NCBI RefSeq assembly: GCF_008831285.2
Contig: NC_045140.1
Location: 2,271,528 to 2,335,527, forward strand
Source: Nymphaea colorata
Taxonomy: Eukaryota > Streptophyta > Magnoliopsida > Nymphaeales > Nymphaeaceae
Direction of reading: 5' to 3'
Length of the DNA stretch: 64,000 nt
Each line of letters starts with the position of its first letter. Positions within the stretch are counted from its first letter, which is position 1. The notes under the pieces are model-generated. The model was not told the origin of the DNA and did no database searches. It worked only from the letters and a program-made list of their open reading frames with translations. Below are positions 1 to 12,400 of the stretch, piece after piece. Made by a program: the position numbers and the translations under genes.

Positions 1-1205
1 GAAATCAAAATCACTAAAAACTCTCACTCATCCAAGCACATCTTAACTGCAACCTTTTGCTCAGTCCACACCTTCTGAATGGCTGGAAACAATACCAGCT
101 GATTGTTTCCTTAAGCATTCGTCACTTTAGCTGCTATTTCAACAACCCTGGTCTAATTTCATTCAATAGTTTTCTTCTAAAATTATTTTTTAGAAAAAGT
201 CATAATTATGATTAAATTGCAAATCCCACAGCATGTCATTGATAGAATAGAATGGGCACACTAAGTCTATCTAACAGGCTAAATCGCATGAACACCTGGC
301 CTGATTTTCATATACTAAAAACTCCTGATTCCTCAAAATCAGGTTTTGGATGGACGACCTAACAATTATACAAAGGAACATAAGATGTTATCGTTTATTA
401 TTCTATCTAAATAACATCTTTGAATTCTTTGTCAGATTCGAAAGAAAAGTTTTCAAGCTAAAGGATGTGTGAAAGTTTGTCTAGCTACGTAATAAGTATA
501 CAAGAGAACAACAACGCAGGAGGAATTTCAGAAACTCGAGAGTTTCGAAACAACATTGGCAGCCTATTTGGAGCATCTGTGCACACAATAGGACAACCAA
601 TCTGTCTTCTCGATTTTCCGATTCAAATGGTAGTCCCAGATCATTTAAGTCCGTCTCGCCTTTAAAATAAGAAAATGTAGCGTCAGATACTAAATACTCG
701 TTAGGCATATTGACGGCAAAAAAAAGAGACTACACGTAGTTTCAATATTATCGATTAATTTTTGGATGCCGCTACAACTGCAGAAATCAAAGCATCAAGG
801 AAAACCTCACAACAGTAACGTCGAATACCTTGATTCGGTATTAAAATGCAGAGCTCCAGACTCAGGAGAGTTCCAAAGGTACCTTCAACAGCATTGAAAA
901 CCCTAATTCTTCGCTTACTTTAATCCGTCTTCCAAAAATGTGGTTATCCCAGCTAAAGATGAGAGACAAGCACCGAAAGTGCTGCTATCCATGCAATCGG
1001 CGACAAAAAGGAAGAAAAACACGAAATTTCTCGACAAAGAGTAAAACCCTTGTGAAATTTAAGCATCCCACAGCCCATATGAATCGTCAAGCACCAGGAT
1101 TTTTAACTCTCCATAACCGAAAAATAAACGCCTAATTCTCAAATAACACCAACAAGGAGAAACTCAGCAAATTTCAAAAGAAAAACGATAGAGAGATAGA
1201 GGGAG
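1..1205. other. Left-edge non-coding stretch, probably intronic to a leftward gene
   Basis: I see no exon I can defend here. If the first-exon candidate at about 1,209-1,305 on the minus strand is real, this stretch is the first intron or following part of that gene, which continues off the left edge. A 75-codon minus-strand frame at 481-708 starts with ATG but matches no family I recognise and has no convincing splice borders. Confidence 0.3.
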
Positions 1206-1208
1206 AAC

Positions 1209-1345
1209 CTCAGAGTCAGCCGATTCGCCTCCGATTGCCGAAAGATCGAAGCTCGTTCGAGAGAGACGGCGGCACCTCCCCTCTCCACTACAGAACAAAA
1301 CCCTAAACCTTGTTAGGTTTTCCTCCGCACTCTTATAATACTTGA
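1209..1345 (-). promoter_or_regulatory. Probable core promoter and untranslated first exon of a leftward gene
   Basis: On the minus strand a TATA-like TATTATAAG (1,332-1,340) is followed about 25-30 bases downstream by a pyrimidine- and purine-rich leader. This carries the AAACCCTAAA-type telo-box (about 1,301-1,311) common in plant housekeeping promoters. The leader has no ATG and reaches a good donor, CTCTGAG/GTTCTCC, with the last exon base at 1,209. This is the normal shape of a plant gene whose first exon is untranslated. The coding part was not found, so the identity of the gene is unknown. Confidence 0.4.
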
Positions 1346-3205
1346 GAATATGTTCGAAGAAATTACAAAAACCCGCCCCACACTTGGGCGAATAACAAAT
1401 AAGGCTCCACTTGTTAAGCTTGACAAATCGGCGTCCGAGTTTTCCTTATAATTCTTGAATCGCCACTTTCAATTTAAATTAAGGGTGGGCACGGGCTGGG
1501 GCCCAGGCCGTAAATTTGGGCATTCTTCTTTCCTGAGTCGGTCTAGTGGTTTTAAATTGAGAAAATATTCTATTAACTAATTAAATTTATATATTATATT
1601 TTTACTGTAAAATTTATCACAACTTTTTAAAATGAAATATTACAATTCACCCTTCTTAAAACACATGTGTCTATACATATTAAGACCACATTCCAAGTGT
1701 TGAAGTGGCTTTAACACTGCTACAACAATCGAGACTACTCTCGTACGGAACTCGGGCTCATAATGTGAGCTTCTGTTGTAACTTGAAAGGCTTGGAACCA
1801 AAACAAACAATCATTTAACAATATCTTTTATAAGTCAATCAAGCTTTTTCATAACTTTAGATAGAAACTAAACCTTTCAAAATGAAAGGTTACAATGTAT
1901 GTTGTTTATTATGCATTATATCTAAGTTGATGCTTGAAGGCCTTTCGTTGCAGCAATATTAATATGGTAAACTGATTAACATGATTGGTTAACCACAAAT
2001 GTGACATAAGTATTGCTGCCCAGATTTAAAGTCGACATACTTAAGCTTAAGGACAACCCTTATTCTACATATGAAAGAATATGAACTACGGTATTTCACA
2101 CCATGTGATTTGGTTACATAGTCATTGGGCATTATCAGCCCTAACTGCCCCTTGCTCCTCACCTGGCTCTTGACCATTAAGCTAATGTTGGTGTTTGATT
2201 GCGAAGAACTTTGTGTTCATGGGAACGTAAGGTTCTTGCATTTAAATGGGCTTGGCATGAAGAGCATAGGAAATGTTTGAGGTCGCACACACTGGTCGTG
2301 TTTGCCACATTGCCTCCTATGAGGATGAAATGGATACATGCAAAAGTTGCCCTTTTTATACGAGATTTTTACAGAAACCGTAGGGCAGGCATTGTGTGGG
2401 TAATTATTCACACAGACTCGCAAAAAATTATTATTTTTATATTGATATTTTAAGAAATTTTTTTCATTTAAATATTGGTATTTCTTAAAAATTGTAAATT
2501 TTATAACTAGTGTCTCATAACTAAAGGTAAACTGTACAAAAAACACACCAAGAAGATCAATTCTCGAGAATGGCACATTTATTGTTTCTCCAAGCATAAT
2601 TCCTTGTGTATTATGAGCCTCTTGACTTATGTATATGACTTCAATATGCCTCTTAATCTTCCTCTGAGTATGTCAACCATAGCTAGTTGGACCTGCGGTG
2701 CATGGACAACAGATCTCAAGTTCAATTCTCAGAACGCCCAGCATTGTGGTTGCACCTCCCTCTCCCTCTTCTCTTTCTCATTCTCCCTGCCCAGTTGCTT
2801 ATTAATACTGGAAACAAAGGGAAAAATAAGTAAAACAAGTATATTTGTATATGGCAATAAGATATATAAACTGCTGCCTTACTCGAATATTTAGCTCAAA
2901 TCCATGACCAACTAAGCATAACATAAAATGAAAGGTAAAACAAGATATATGGTCTTATGTAACCACTTCTCTCGTTTAGCGGCATAAACATGGACTTGTG
3001 TTAGAATTGATTATCTTGTGCATGACAGATGGAATTTTTGGCATCAGACCTTGGAGCTCCATACCTCAAGCTTTTCTCCTTTCGAACCAACTAGTAAGCA
3101 TGTAAAACATAAATTTATATTTGTTACGTCCGTTGGAGGGGCAATGAGAAGGTTGTGTAAACTCTTTTTCATCAAAAGTAATGGAAAAAGATTCCGATCG
3201 AGTGT
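1346..3205. other. Intergenic, no gene seen
   Basis: AT-rich sequence without a supported exon. A GC-rich patch at 1,480-1,520 (GGGCACGGGCTGGGGCCC) resembles the ends of the short GC-ended elements at 11,893 and 51,358. The rest shows nothing I can name. Confidence 0.4.
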
Positions 3206-3207
3206 AG

Positions 3208-3420
3208 TGTATCTGGTTCGGCCAGTAGGCCGGTGATAGCCCAGTTATTAGCTTGATTCATGTGGGTGCTATTCTGAACTGCAAACAGTGGCTACGAGAA
3301 AATCAATATATCATAGGTCCATCCAGATCCCAAAGCTGCCCTGAACCTTAAGAATGGGGAAGAGGAGAGGACTGCGGCCCTTCTTCTAGCTTCTGTTCAC
3401 CAGAAAAGTAAGAAGGTCTC
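3208..3420. repeat. Dispersed repeat, copy 1 (partner at 13,463-13,625)
   Basis: The stretch beginning GGCCAG..GGCCGGTGATAGCC at 3,220 is repeated in diverged form from 13,479. Both copies share the order: GGCCAG, CCGGTGA(T/A)AGCC, (A/C)AGCT(T/C)GATT and AAACAGTG. They have no open frame. They look like two old copies of one transposon of unknown class. Confidence 0.45.
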
Positions 3421-3588
3421 TTCAGTCTTCAATATTCAACTTATTGCCTGAGTTTATTGCAGGGATTGTGAAAGAGGACATATTCTTTTTTTTTTTCTCT
3501 ATGGATTATAATCTGCCATGAGGTGATGGGACTGAAACTGAATTTGCTTTCATTTCATTTTAAGTGATCAAAATAAGATCGATCCACA

Positions 3589-3601
3589 TGTGTGTGTGTG
3601 C

Positions 3602-3634
<33 letters not shown>
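3589..3634. repeat. Compound microsatellite (TG)n(AG)n
   Basis: A run of TG/GTGTG units broken by one CG, passing directly into AG units. It is simple sequence with no coding content. Confidence 0.85.
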
Positions 3635-3749
3635 GTGATTACTGCATAACTTGTGATGGATTAGGTCAAATAAATTGATCACAAGGCAATTTTAATTACC
3701 GTAAATCAAGTTCTAGCAAATACATACTCTCTCTCTCTCTCCCCCTAAC

Positions 3750-3905
3750 CGATGTGTAGCTGTGGTGCTGAACAATGTGTCTTAGGTTCGACCCCCATGA
3801 GCGTCACCTTCTGGTCAGTGTTGGAGCCGAAGGGCTAAGGGTGAAGTCCTGCGGGCTTTCAGGATCAGGGCAATGGCTAGCCTCTTACCAGGGCTCCAAA
3901 TTTCG
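3750..3905 (+). mobile_element. SINE-like fragment
   Basis: GGTTCGACCCC at 3,785-3,795 matches the RNA polymerase III B-box consensus GGTTCRANYCC. A weaker A-box-like TAGCTGTGGTGC lies about 30 bases upstream. The body after it is unique and non-coding, as in tRNA-derived SINEs. No poly-A tail or target duplication was confirmed, and no cloverleaf can be drawn, so it is not called a tRNA gene. Confidence 0.35.
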
Positions 3906-5937
3906 ACGATCATAGATCCTAGCTCTTATAATGGGGAGACAAAAAGCAAGATAATCGAAGGGAATAATTTAACATATAGTAAACTTCATCAACAGAAAAG
4001 AATTTTCTGGGAGTCATATGTATTAATTAAGGGGGAAGATTAAGCCACAACAGCCAACAAATTGACCTCAAGACAAAAAGTATGTAAGTTGGTCTTGAGA
4101 ACAAATTTAAAGTATATGTAAGCATTAATAAGTTTGATGCGACATTATTAATAGACAAAAGATAAAAATAATTGCTCTTATACGAGACCTTGAGCAAAGT
4201 TCATGAATTGGCTGCAGTTTAATAGTAACGCTTTTATGAAGCCTATAAATGAGGTTTTTTGACATGAGAGTCCTAAGTTTAGGTATGAAAAGTATGGGTA
4301 TAAGTAGGAAGAGTTTGCGTAGTTGAGCCGGACTAGTGTCTTGAGTGGGTTAGGTAAGACCTGTCTCAAGTTTGATGGGTTCAAACTGAGATCGGGCCAA
4401 ATACATGAGAAATGCAACCTGGATCAAACTTAGTAACCCAACCAAGCCAAAATCCTAAAACCATAACCAAATCCTTTACATCCTCAAAAGATCCACATGT
4501 CCAGACTCAGATCACCATTAAAGTTTGTATTTGAACCAATCCAAACTCAAACCAGCTGTCTTACTCCCGCTGAGGATGTGTTTGAAGGGAGGGAAAAGTC
4601 ATCTAGGGTACCAGATGTCAACGGATTGGATATATCCTTAATCATATCCGCTTTTCAGATATTGACGTATTCGAAATTTGAATAAAGAAAAGTCACATCT
4701 GAATCAAAATCCAAAATCCAATTTTACAACCCAATCTAAATTCGATTTTTATATTTATATCCGAATCCAAGTCCAAATTTTGAACCGAATTTTGCCAATT
4801 TTCAAAATTTAGATAGATGATATTTGTCCAAAAATGAATTTGATTTGAATTCTTATCTAAATCTAATCAGATATTTATATATATATCCAAATTCAATGGG
4901 ATGCCATTTATTAAATCCGAATCGGATCCATTACATGGAGAAATGAAAGGACACGCAGGTGCTTGCCGCTCAAAACGCCTCGATCGAGATAGCACCAATA
5001 ACGAAAACGATGACAACAGAGGCAGAAAATTCAGAATTTTGAAGCTTTCCAGTGAGACGTTTGATCAAAAGGGATCGTACACTGCTGTTGTGTTCAATCG
5101 AAAAACCATTTTTCAATCACAAGAATTACTTTTTCTTGTATCAGTATTCTGAGAAATAAATAAACAAACAAGTAAATATATAATATACATATTGATAATG
5201 AAACGATTAAGTCGAAATTAGTGGTTAAGAAGTACTCTAAGTTTAAATTTTTAAACTTGAATAGCCACTCATATATAAAATACTGATGATGTTTCTAGAA
5301 AAAGAAGAAAGAAGACAAGAGGGCAGCTACCAAACATAGGGGCAGGCACCTTTTCTAATGATGAAAAGAAAAATGATAAAAAAAAAAAAGCGGCTTCAAT
5401 ATGATATTGAAAGAGAGTGTGTCTGCATATACACACTTATACTTCTCAAGATTATTGAATTTTTTTTTTTTCTATTTTTTGTTCTTTAGGGAGAAATTTA
5501 TGTGTTAGATTGCAATCTCATCTGGTTTTGTGCCTCCTCTGATTCTCTGATCCCAACGTAACCTTCACCAGTGCCGTTGTCCTGTGTGCCCAATTCTAGA
5601 TCTCTATCACAAAAACAGGTGGAGTTGGGAGGAGCATCATCTCATAAGTTATTGAGTTTTCCCTTTCAGAAAGAAATCTGTATTTTTAATTAACCACTTT
5701 GCCTAACAAATTAAAACAAATAATGGGTGTTATCTTTAAAGCTCTGAAAGTTTGGACCCAATTTATCATAATCTGGAGAAGGTAGATAAAAGATTATATA
5801 TATATATATATATTCTCACACATGCATACATTACATAGGGCCGTCTGCATGTTAAGAATCTCATGACACAGTGCCAGATGTCGGCGATGTGTTTCATCAT
5901 GCTTGCATCAAACAATAGTAATTGTATGTCCTGATGG
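3906..5937. other. Intergenic, repeat-like, no gene seen
   Basis: No exon is supported. Between about 4,480 and 4,900 the sequence keeps returning to AATCCGAAT / AATCCAAAT words, as in decayed short repeats. Poly-A and poly-T runs occur at 5,380 and 5,460, and a short (TA)n run at 5,797-5,812. Confidence 0.4.
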
Positions 5938-6186
5938 TAGGACTGCACATGAGCCGAGTCGAGCCCGAGCTTGGTCAATTCGAACTCAACTCTTTTATCG
6001 TTTCGAAGTATCTTTGTAAGCTCGAGTCGAGCCCGAGCTTGGTCAATTCGAACTCAACTCTTTTATCGTTTTGAGTATCTTTGTAAGCTTGAGCTCAACT
6101 CGTTTATAGACAAGCCGAGCATAAGCCGAGTTTTTCGAGCGAGTTTGAGTCGAGCCCGAGTTGGCTCAGCTCACTGTGCCGCCCTA
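5938..6186. mobile_element. Non-autonomous hAT-type MITE with 8-bp target duplication
   Basis: The element starts TAGGACTGCACATGAGCC and ends GTGCCGCCCTA, so its ends are imperfect inverted repeats of the hAT form TAGG...CCTA. It is flanked on both sides by the identical octamer CCTGATGG (5,930-5,937 and 6,187-6,194). An 8-bp duplication is the hAT signature. The 249-bp body is built of GAGTCGAGCCCGAGCTTGG-type words and contains a direct duplication with a 68-bp period (5,955 and 6,023). It encodes no transposase. Confidence 0.8.
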
Positions 6187-6194
6187 CCTGATGG

Positions 6195-9100
6195 CGGGAG
6201 GAATTCACCTCTCTATATACACACACAACCATGTATGTCGGATCAGATTTTAGCGACATTAAAGATTTCCAACAAAGTTTTATGTTCATATAGCGGACAA
6301 ATTAAGCTTTCAAGTTGAAACCGAGCCGTGTTCCAAAACATTATGCATGCCGACCACAATTAGCGTATTTTTCATGTTTGAAAATTTTAGGACGTATTTC
6401 ATGCATTTGTTCGTAGCAATTTCCCAAATTTTTTGGTTTCCCTGCATATTAAATAATATTTTTTATTTGACAAACTTGTCAAAAGTGAGCTCTATCGAAA
6501 TCATTGAGCAGGTGAAAAGTTTCAAGATTAGGTGGAAAACCCTCAACTACATGTCAAATCCACTTATTTTAGTGGATTTGAGAATATCATGGATTTTCAT
6601 ATCTTTTCCAATCTGAGTTCCGTAGAAAATTAAGCTCAACCCAAATCCACGGTTAAATTTTAAAAAATTTTACTTGTCTTGTATAAAAATTTTGAAAAAC
6701 AACATGTCAAAATTTAAAAACTTTAATCGAAAATTCAAAAGAATGAAAAAGATCAAAAGTGGTCTGAAAAACAGGCTCAGCTTTTGCCATTTTGTTTTCT
6801 TCGTCTACTTTTCCGGCGAGACATGAAAACGAAAATTTGAGCTGAGATGAAAACAAAGAACCCTAAAGAGAGAGGACGCGTACAATTGTCAAATGTCACT
6901 CGCTGTCGTCTAGCTTCTGTTTAGTCAATAAAAGAAATCAAAGGGAGGGGAGGACGGTGACCTGCCTTGGACTTGTTTCTATCCCCCTTTTATTGATTCC
7001 ATTCCGCCGTGGAAGTTTCAGGTCGCGAACAAAATATATATGGACAGCGACGCAACGTGGTCGGCCCTTTCTGGCTTCCACCATGAGCAGATCATCTTTC
7101 CACTCTGTATTTGTCAAACGTTCTATGTGGAAAAGGCCATATGCAGTTTTGGTTTCATTTGTCTTTTTGCGACGCGCTTTCTACGACGGAAAATGTTTGT
7201 TCTAAAGCAAGGGCGAGCCAGGATTTCATCTTTATTTAGGATTTCATCTTTATTTAGGACATCTGCCCTTCTCCCGATTGCCTGTATGAGAGGCTGAATC
7301 AATGTATATTTTGCTTTTGAATGAAAGGTGGAGAACCAACTCTCCCATACATTAAAACCAGAATGGCTCAGATTTACTTTTTTTTTTTTTTTTTCCCAAC
7401 TCTTTCCACCACGCAGCCCTACCCACCGTGCCGGCGGTCGCCCTAAGAAAGGAAGGCCCGCCGGCTCTCGGAGTGGGGGGAGCCGGCCTCTCCTTCACCT
7501 GGGTGGAGTTCCCCTTCCACCCACAACCGTAGGCGGAGGCTCTTAGCGAGAATTGTTTTAACTTAGCCCTTCATGTTGAGCAGAAGATGGAAGGCTTTTT
7601 CCAAATCATGGGTGTTAAGTAGGTGCTTAAGCAGTATTAGCGCAAATCAAGGGAGAGTTGTCTGATTCCGGGGCGGGGAAATTGTGAAGGGGTAATATAG
7701 TATTGACAAAGCTAAGAATTTCTAGTTAAAAGAGCACCTTTATTTTAAGTTTCAAAATTTTAAAGTACTCTCACATGTAAAATATAACAACCCAACCCTG
7801 GCCTTTGGTCGAGCGGATCTCAACCCACTTCTTAAAAGTTTCAATTTCAACTTAAAAAATGCTTAAAACCAAGAAAACCAACCATTTTAACAACCTCATT
7901 TATATATCTTTGAAGATATCTTATAATTTTCAATACATGACTAATCTTTTAGAGATATTACAATCGACCTCCTTTAAAGTACATACGTCCTTGCATTGGA
8001 AACTCAAGATATGAGTGTTGAACTGTGCATTGATATCAATGTTATGAGCCGACCTACTTTTAAACTCTAGCCCTTGATTCGTGGATCCCAACGTGCTCCA
8101 AAACAACCGTCCATGAAAACCCTAACACATTGTTTCATCAATCTATTCTTATTTATATATTCATGTAATGATAATATAATATAATTCTTCTCTTACCAAT
8201 GGCTACAAAGGATACAATATTTGTGATAGTGTATCATGAATCTACCTAGCCTTTTAAACAAATTCAATAAAATCTGTTAAGATAAAATGTTTTAAGAAAA
8301 AGAGTATTCCAATTATTTGGTTTGAGTATCGACAAGAAGTTGCTACCAAGTGTCTCTATTTTGGGCAGTGGTATATATTGGGAAACACAAAAACAAAGTA
8401 AAATATTCCTTTTTTCTTTATATATGCTGATGATAAAAACCTCCAACTGCTACTAACACTTTAATTTAATGAGTCCATTCCTTGGAAATAAAATTCCAGC
8501 CGCTGATAAAAAACACAACAAATAGCATAAATATTTATTGACTTTTGATTAGGTGATGTCATTGTGCATGTATTGTTTGAAGCACTCTTGAGAGTGGGAA
8601 ACAAGAGAAACAAACAAACCAATCCATCTTCAAGTTTAGTTCGTTAATTTCTTTGAGTATCTTAATTAATTCCTGCTCATCATGTAATGATATTTAAGGG
8701 TGCCCAACTCATTTAATATTGAACACAGTTTGCTCTGATTTGTCTCACTAATTAATTGATTAATATAAAGTTTTGAATCATAAATCCGATGAACAGAAAG
8801 AGTATTTCATGCCATCACTCGGCTAAAAACCGAAACCCCTACCCTTCCAAATCATAAATCGAGGTTATGGAGTCAGAAGTGAGGTTCAAACAACCACGAC
8901 TCACATAAATTGGTGTTGAAAATCATGATTCACATATGATTTCACTAGCTTATGACTACATACGAGTTGGTATAAAACTATAAATCTAAAAATACAAGTG
9001 AATTAGAAGCATTGTACATAACAAACAAAGAAAATACTCATCTGGTGCCTGACAAGAGAGAGAGGGAGCGGCAAGTATTTATGAGAGAGAAGGGCATTAA

Positions 9101-11892
9101 TGGTTATGCAACTAAAAAGTTGTGCACTTAATTAATCTAAATAAAGAGGGAGAGTGAAAGACAGAGAAGATTACCTTGCGTGGAAGGAATACAGGTTGGG
9201 AGGTGTTTCATTGGGAGACCACAGATTCAATGGCTTTAAAAGAAATCAGACTGACGAATATTTTAGTGCTCGGCGTTGGATCTGACAGAGACAGATCCAG
9301 ATCCAGGTATCAAGGCCTCACTTTGGCGATCTTACTCTTAAGGCTTCCTTTGATGAAAAAAAAAACACCGTGCAGATGGATTTTTTTCAAAGTTTGTACG
9401 ATTTACCCTGCCCCATCAAACGGGACAAATTTTATCCTGTAAATTTTTTTTTGTAATAGAAAAAAATTCACATATAAAAAAAGACGGACCTCTTTAAGTC
9501 CGACTTTTTTCTACAAAAAAAACTCCTTGCAATAATTCTACTTCTTCACGTGCATCAAATAAGGCCTAAAAGAAAATATTATGTACCACAAATTTAAACC
9601 GATTCACCGGATTCAATAGATTAAGTCATGAAAACAGTTACCCGATTCTCTCCCTACTTTTGTAAAACGATTCACATGTGCTAACGTTGACAACAGTTAA
9701 TCTAACGCTGGTAATTCTATCGGGGAGTTAATGCAAAGTGAAAGTTGATAAGCGATCAATTTTTGTTTTGAATTCTTTTTATGTTAATTTTTTTGTTCTT
9801 AATCTTAATATAGAAGTTAAACTATAAGGATGTCATCATCCCAAAACACTAAAATCAGAAAAATCAAAAAAATGGAAAACCGTGGGATTTCCTTCCTTCT
9901 TCAAAAATGATGCTGACTGATGCAAGAACTTCTTGAAAAAACAAGCATTTTAAATTTTTTATTAAATAATATATTAAATATTTTTTATTAAAAATGAATT
10001 CATCTAAAACTGTAGGGGTACCAACACCGACACCGACACCGACAACGGTGGTGGCAGTCTGCAGCGGATGTAATGTTTCAGAATTTCTTTTTGATAAGCA
10101 AAGGTAGAAGACTTTACGTCAAATCACAAAAAGGAAATCCATTTATTCCACGGCTGCCCATCAGTTTTTTAAGTTGAGTAAGGTGACGACTGCACCATGA
10201 AACATCAATGTTCAAGCCAATTAGTTTATTATCGTGAAGCCAACATCACATAGATTCTTGTGATTTTCTTTCTTCTCCTTTGATTTGATTGTGAGAAAGA
10301 CTGTATTGAAGTGCAGTAGTTCAAAGGCGTTTTTCAATATTGCTATGTGTGCTCGATTGGGACGAACATTCGAGTAGTAGGGTCTGGACTTCAGAGAATT
10401 TCGTTGGCGTGGAGTCAGAAACTTGAAGTTGTATAGATGCTTCTTTTTTCACTTAGAAGATTAATTTTCTGCCTTTATCTGTTTGGTAGTCTTTGATCAT
10501 CAGGAATCGTTTATAAGCTCACCATGCCTTCAGAACTACGTAGATCATGGCAACTCACATGGGCAGATAAAAAAAAGATGGCCTTGTTCTTAAAAGCGGG
10601 CATTTGCAAAGAGAAGCATTAATTTAATGCTATGTCACCATAGTGTAAAAGGTGTGGGTGCCAGAACAGCACATCCTAAAAAATTTAAGTGCGGCAATGC
10701 GGTGAGGGTATTTTATTATTATTATTATTAATTTATTATGTATATAACAGAATAAACATATTATTATAATTTAGTTATTAATGTATATAACATTCTTATT
10801 GTATTGTATAGGAAAATATCAAAACAACATATATTATATAAGTAATTTAGTAATATGACATTTTAACTGGGCTCAAGTGTGAGTCGGAGACGCACCTATG
10901 TCCGGTGCGCACTTGACTTGATGCAGACTCCGGTGCAGCAGTAAAATAGAAGAGTCTGGTGACTTAGGTTTAATGTTCCATGAATCTATGAGTCAATTTG
11001 ATGAACAAAACAATATGTTACTGTTTTATAAATATGGAGGTAAAAATTATGGCAGATTTATGAAATACTTTAAAAAAGTTTTATAAATATACTTTAAAGC
11101 TTGAAACAGATTTATGAAACAATTACAAATCATTGCTAATGAAATAAAGTGTTTTAGTATCCCGTGAATTTACCATAATTTTTTAGATAGATTCATGAAC
11201 GTTATGTTAGTGTTCTGGTCACTCAACACCTCTTAAAATTGCCATGTTGAAAGTTGAAACAATCTTTCTAGCCTCTAGAAACCTATATTTTCAAGTTCCT
11301 TTTTTAATGTAATCTCCACGATAAAATAATCTTTACAAATTGAATTTTTTTATATTCATTAGGAGAACAATGTTTTGGTCAAAGTATATATATATATATA
11401 TATATTAAGTCAGGGCTTATTTTCAAATATATTCAGGAAACAAGGACCAATTTTGGAAGAGGCCATAGTAATATATTATCTCCGATCAAAGCAATTATAA
11501 AATGCATAATGGAAGTGGATTTGGATGGGCCCTTTGACGGAAGGAGATGGCTCCGTGGTCACAACACATGTACACATGGAACAGGTGAGCTTTTCTCCAA
11601 TATTTTATTCCCATTCGAACTACCAACGAAACCACAAATCTCATGCGCACATCCTTTTCACTAGTATTTGTTCATTAAGTGCGTGTTTGCGAGTTGGATT
11701 TTTCCACCGGGAATAAATTTCTCCCCCAACTGTACTTTATCTTAAATGAAAAAGTTGGGGCTTCTCCATTCAACCTTTTCCTTTCAAATCCAAAAATAAA
11801 AATTCATAGAATGTTGCGACAAATATTAGATTTTCTACCATTGCAAAGTCATGGTGTCAGCATGAAAGGAAGTTTTCCCTGTTAAGTCTAAG
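6195..11892. other. Intergenic, no gene seen
   Basis: No defensible exon. Points of note are an 18-bp direct duplication of GGATTTCATCTTTATTTA near 7,221-7,258, a GC-rich island at about 7,415-7,545, and a small hairpin around GACGGAC/GTCCGAC at 9,483-9,512. There is also an ACCGAC triplication at about 10,026-10,049 and a (TA)n run at about 11,388-11,405. Confidence 0.4.
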
Positions 11893-11992
11893 CATTAAGT
11901 CTGGGCACCGGGGCCCCAGTTTTAGATGTCGAGCCGGTTCGGGCTCAACTGGTTATCGGGCCGGACTGGTCTGATGCCCAGGCTTACTGAGC
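11893..11992. repeat. Short GC-ended inverted element
   Basis: The stretch opens CTGGGCACCGGGGCCCC and closes GGGCCGGACTGG..GATGCCCAGG, so its ends are roughly inverted copies with GGGC(A)/(T)GCCC termini. A larger relative with an AT-rich core lies at 51,358-51,558. No coding content. Confidence 0.4.
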
Positions 11993-11994
11993 AT

Positions 11995-12262
11995 CGATGG
12001 ACTTATTGTAACGCCTCATTTGAGAAGTTTAGTCTTGTGTTTAAAATCATAAAATTTTTTAAAAGGCTTATACGGGGATTGACTAAATATAAGTGTTCTA
12101 ATTTTTAGACTTTTTGAGTTTAGAACAAAAACTGTATGAAAAGTAGGTCAGGTTGTTACAGTGGTATTAAAACAAGCTCAACACTTAGACCTGAGGTCTC
12201 ACATTTGTTGATACATGTGTCTAGTTTAGTTATATATTTAAAATTCTGAGAATACTTGAGGT
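11995..12262 (+). mobile_element. Decayed LTR end plus primer-binding-like site
   Basis: At about 12,150-12,175 a TTGTTACA end is followed by TGGTATTAAAACAAGC. This is close to TGGTATCAGAGC, the initiator-tRNA(Met) primer-binding site that follows the left LTR of many plant retrotransposons. The AT-rich sequence before it would be the LTR remnant. No gag or pol follows, so at most this is a fragment. Confidence 0.35.
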
Positions 12263-12400
12263 GACTTACAAGGGACCTAACCAAAATGGTTAAGTGTCTT
12301 GGTTAATACTTTTTTTTTGAGCTAAAACTAAAACCACTGGAGCGCAGGTTGAGATCCACCAAATCAGGAGTTTGAACCCCACACAAGAGTAGGTTAGGTT
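12262..12400 (+). mobile_element. SINE-like fragment
   Basis: ATGGTTAAGTGTC (about 12,285) resembles a tRNA-type A box and AGTTTGAACCCCAC (about 12,370) a B box. A T-run lies between them, making the spacing longer than normal. It may be a diverged tRNA-derived SINE. Confidence is low because neither box is exact. Confidence 0.25.

Noticed and set aside
481-708. 75-codon minus-strand frame as a coding exon of the leftward gene
   Set aside because: No recognised homology, no convincing acceptor before it and no clear donor after it. It may still be real.
3750-3820. tRNA gene
   Set aside because: The B box is exact, but no acceptor stem, anticodon arm or proper A box can be formed.
9176-9300. 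Possible minus-strand 5' exon ending CCACGCAAG/GTAATC
   Set aside because: A donor-like site alone, without start codon, homology or partner exon.
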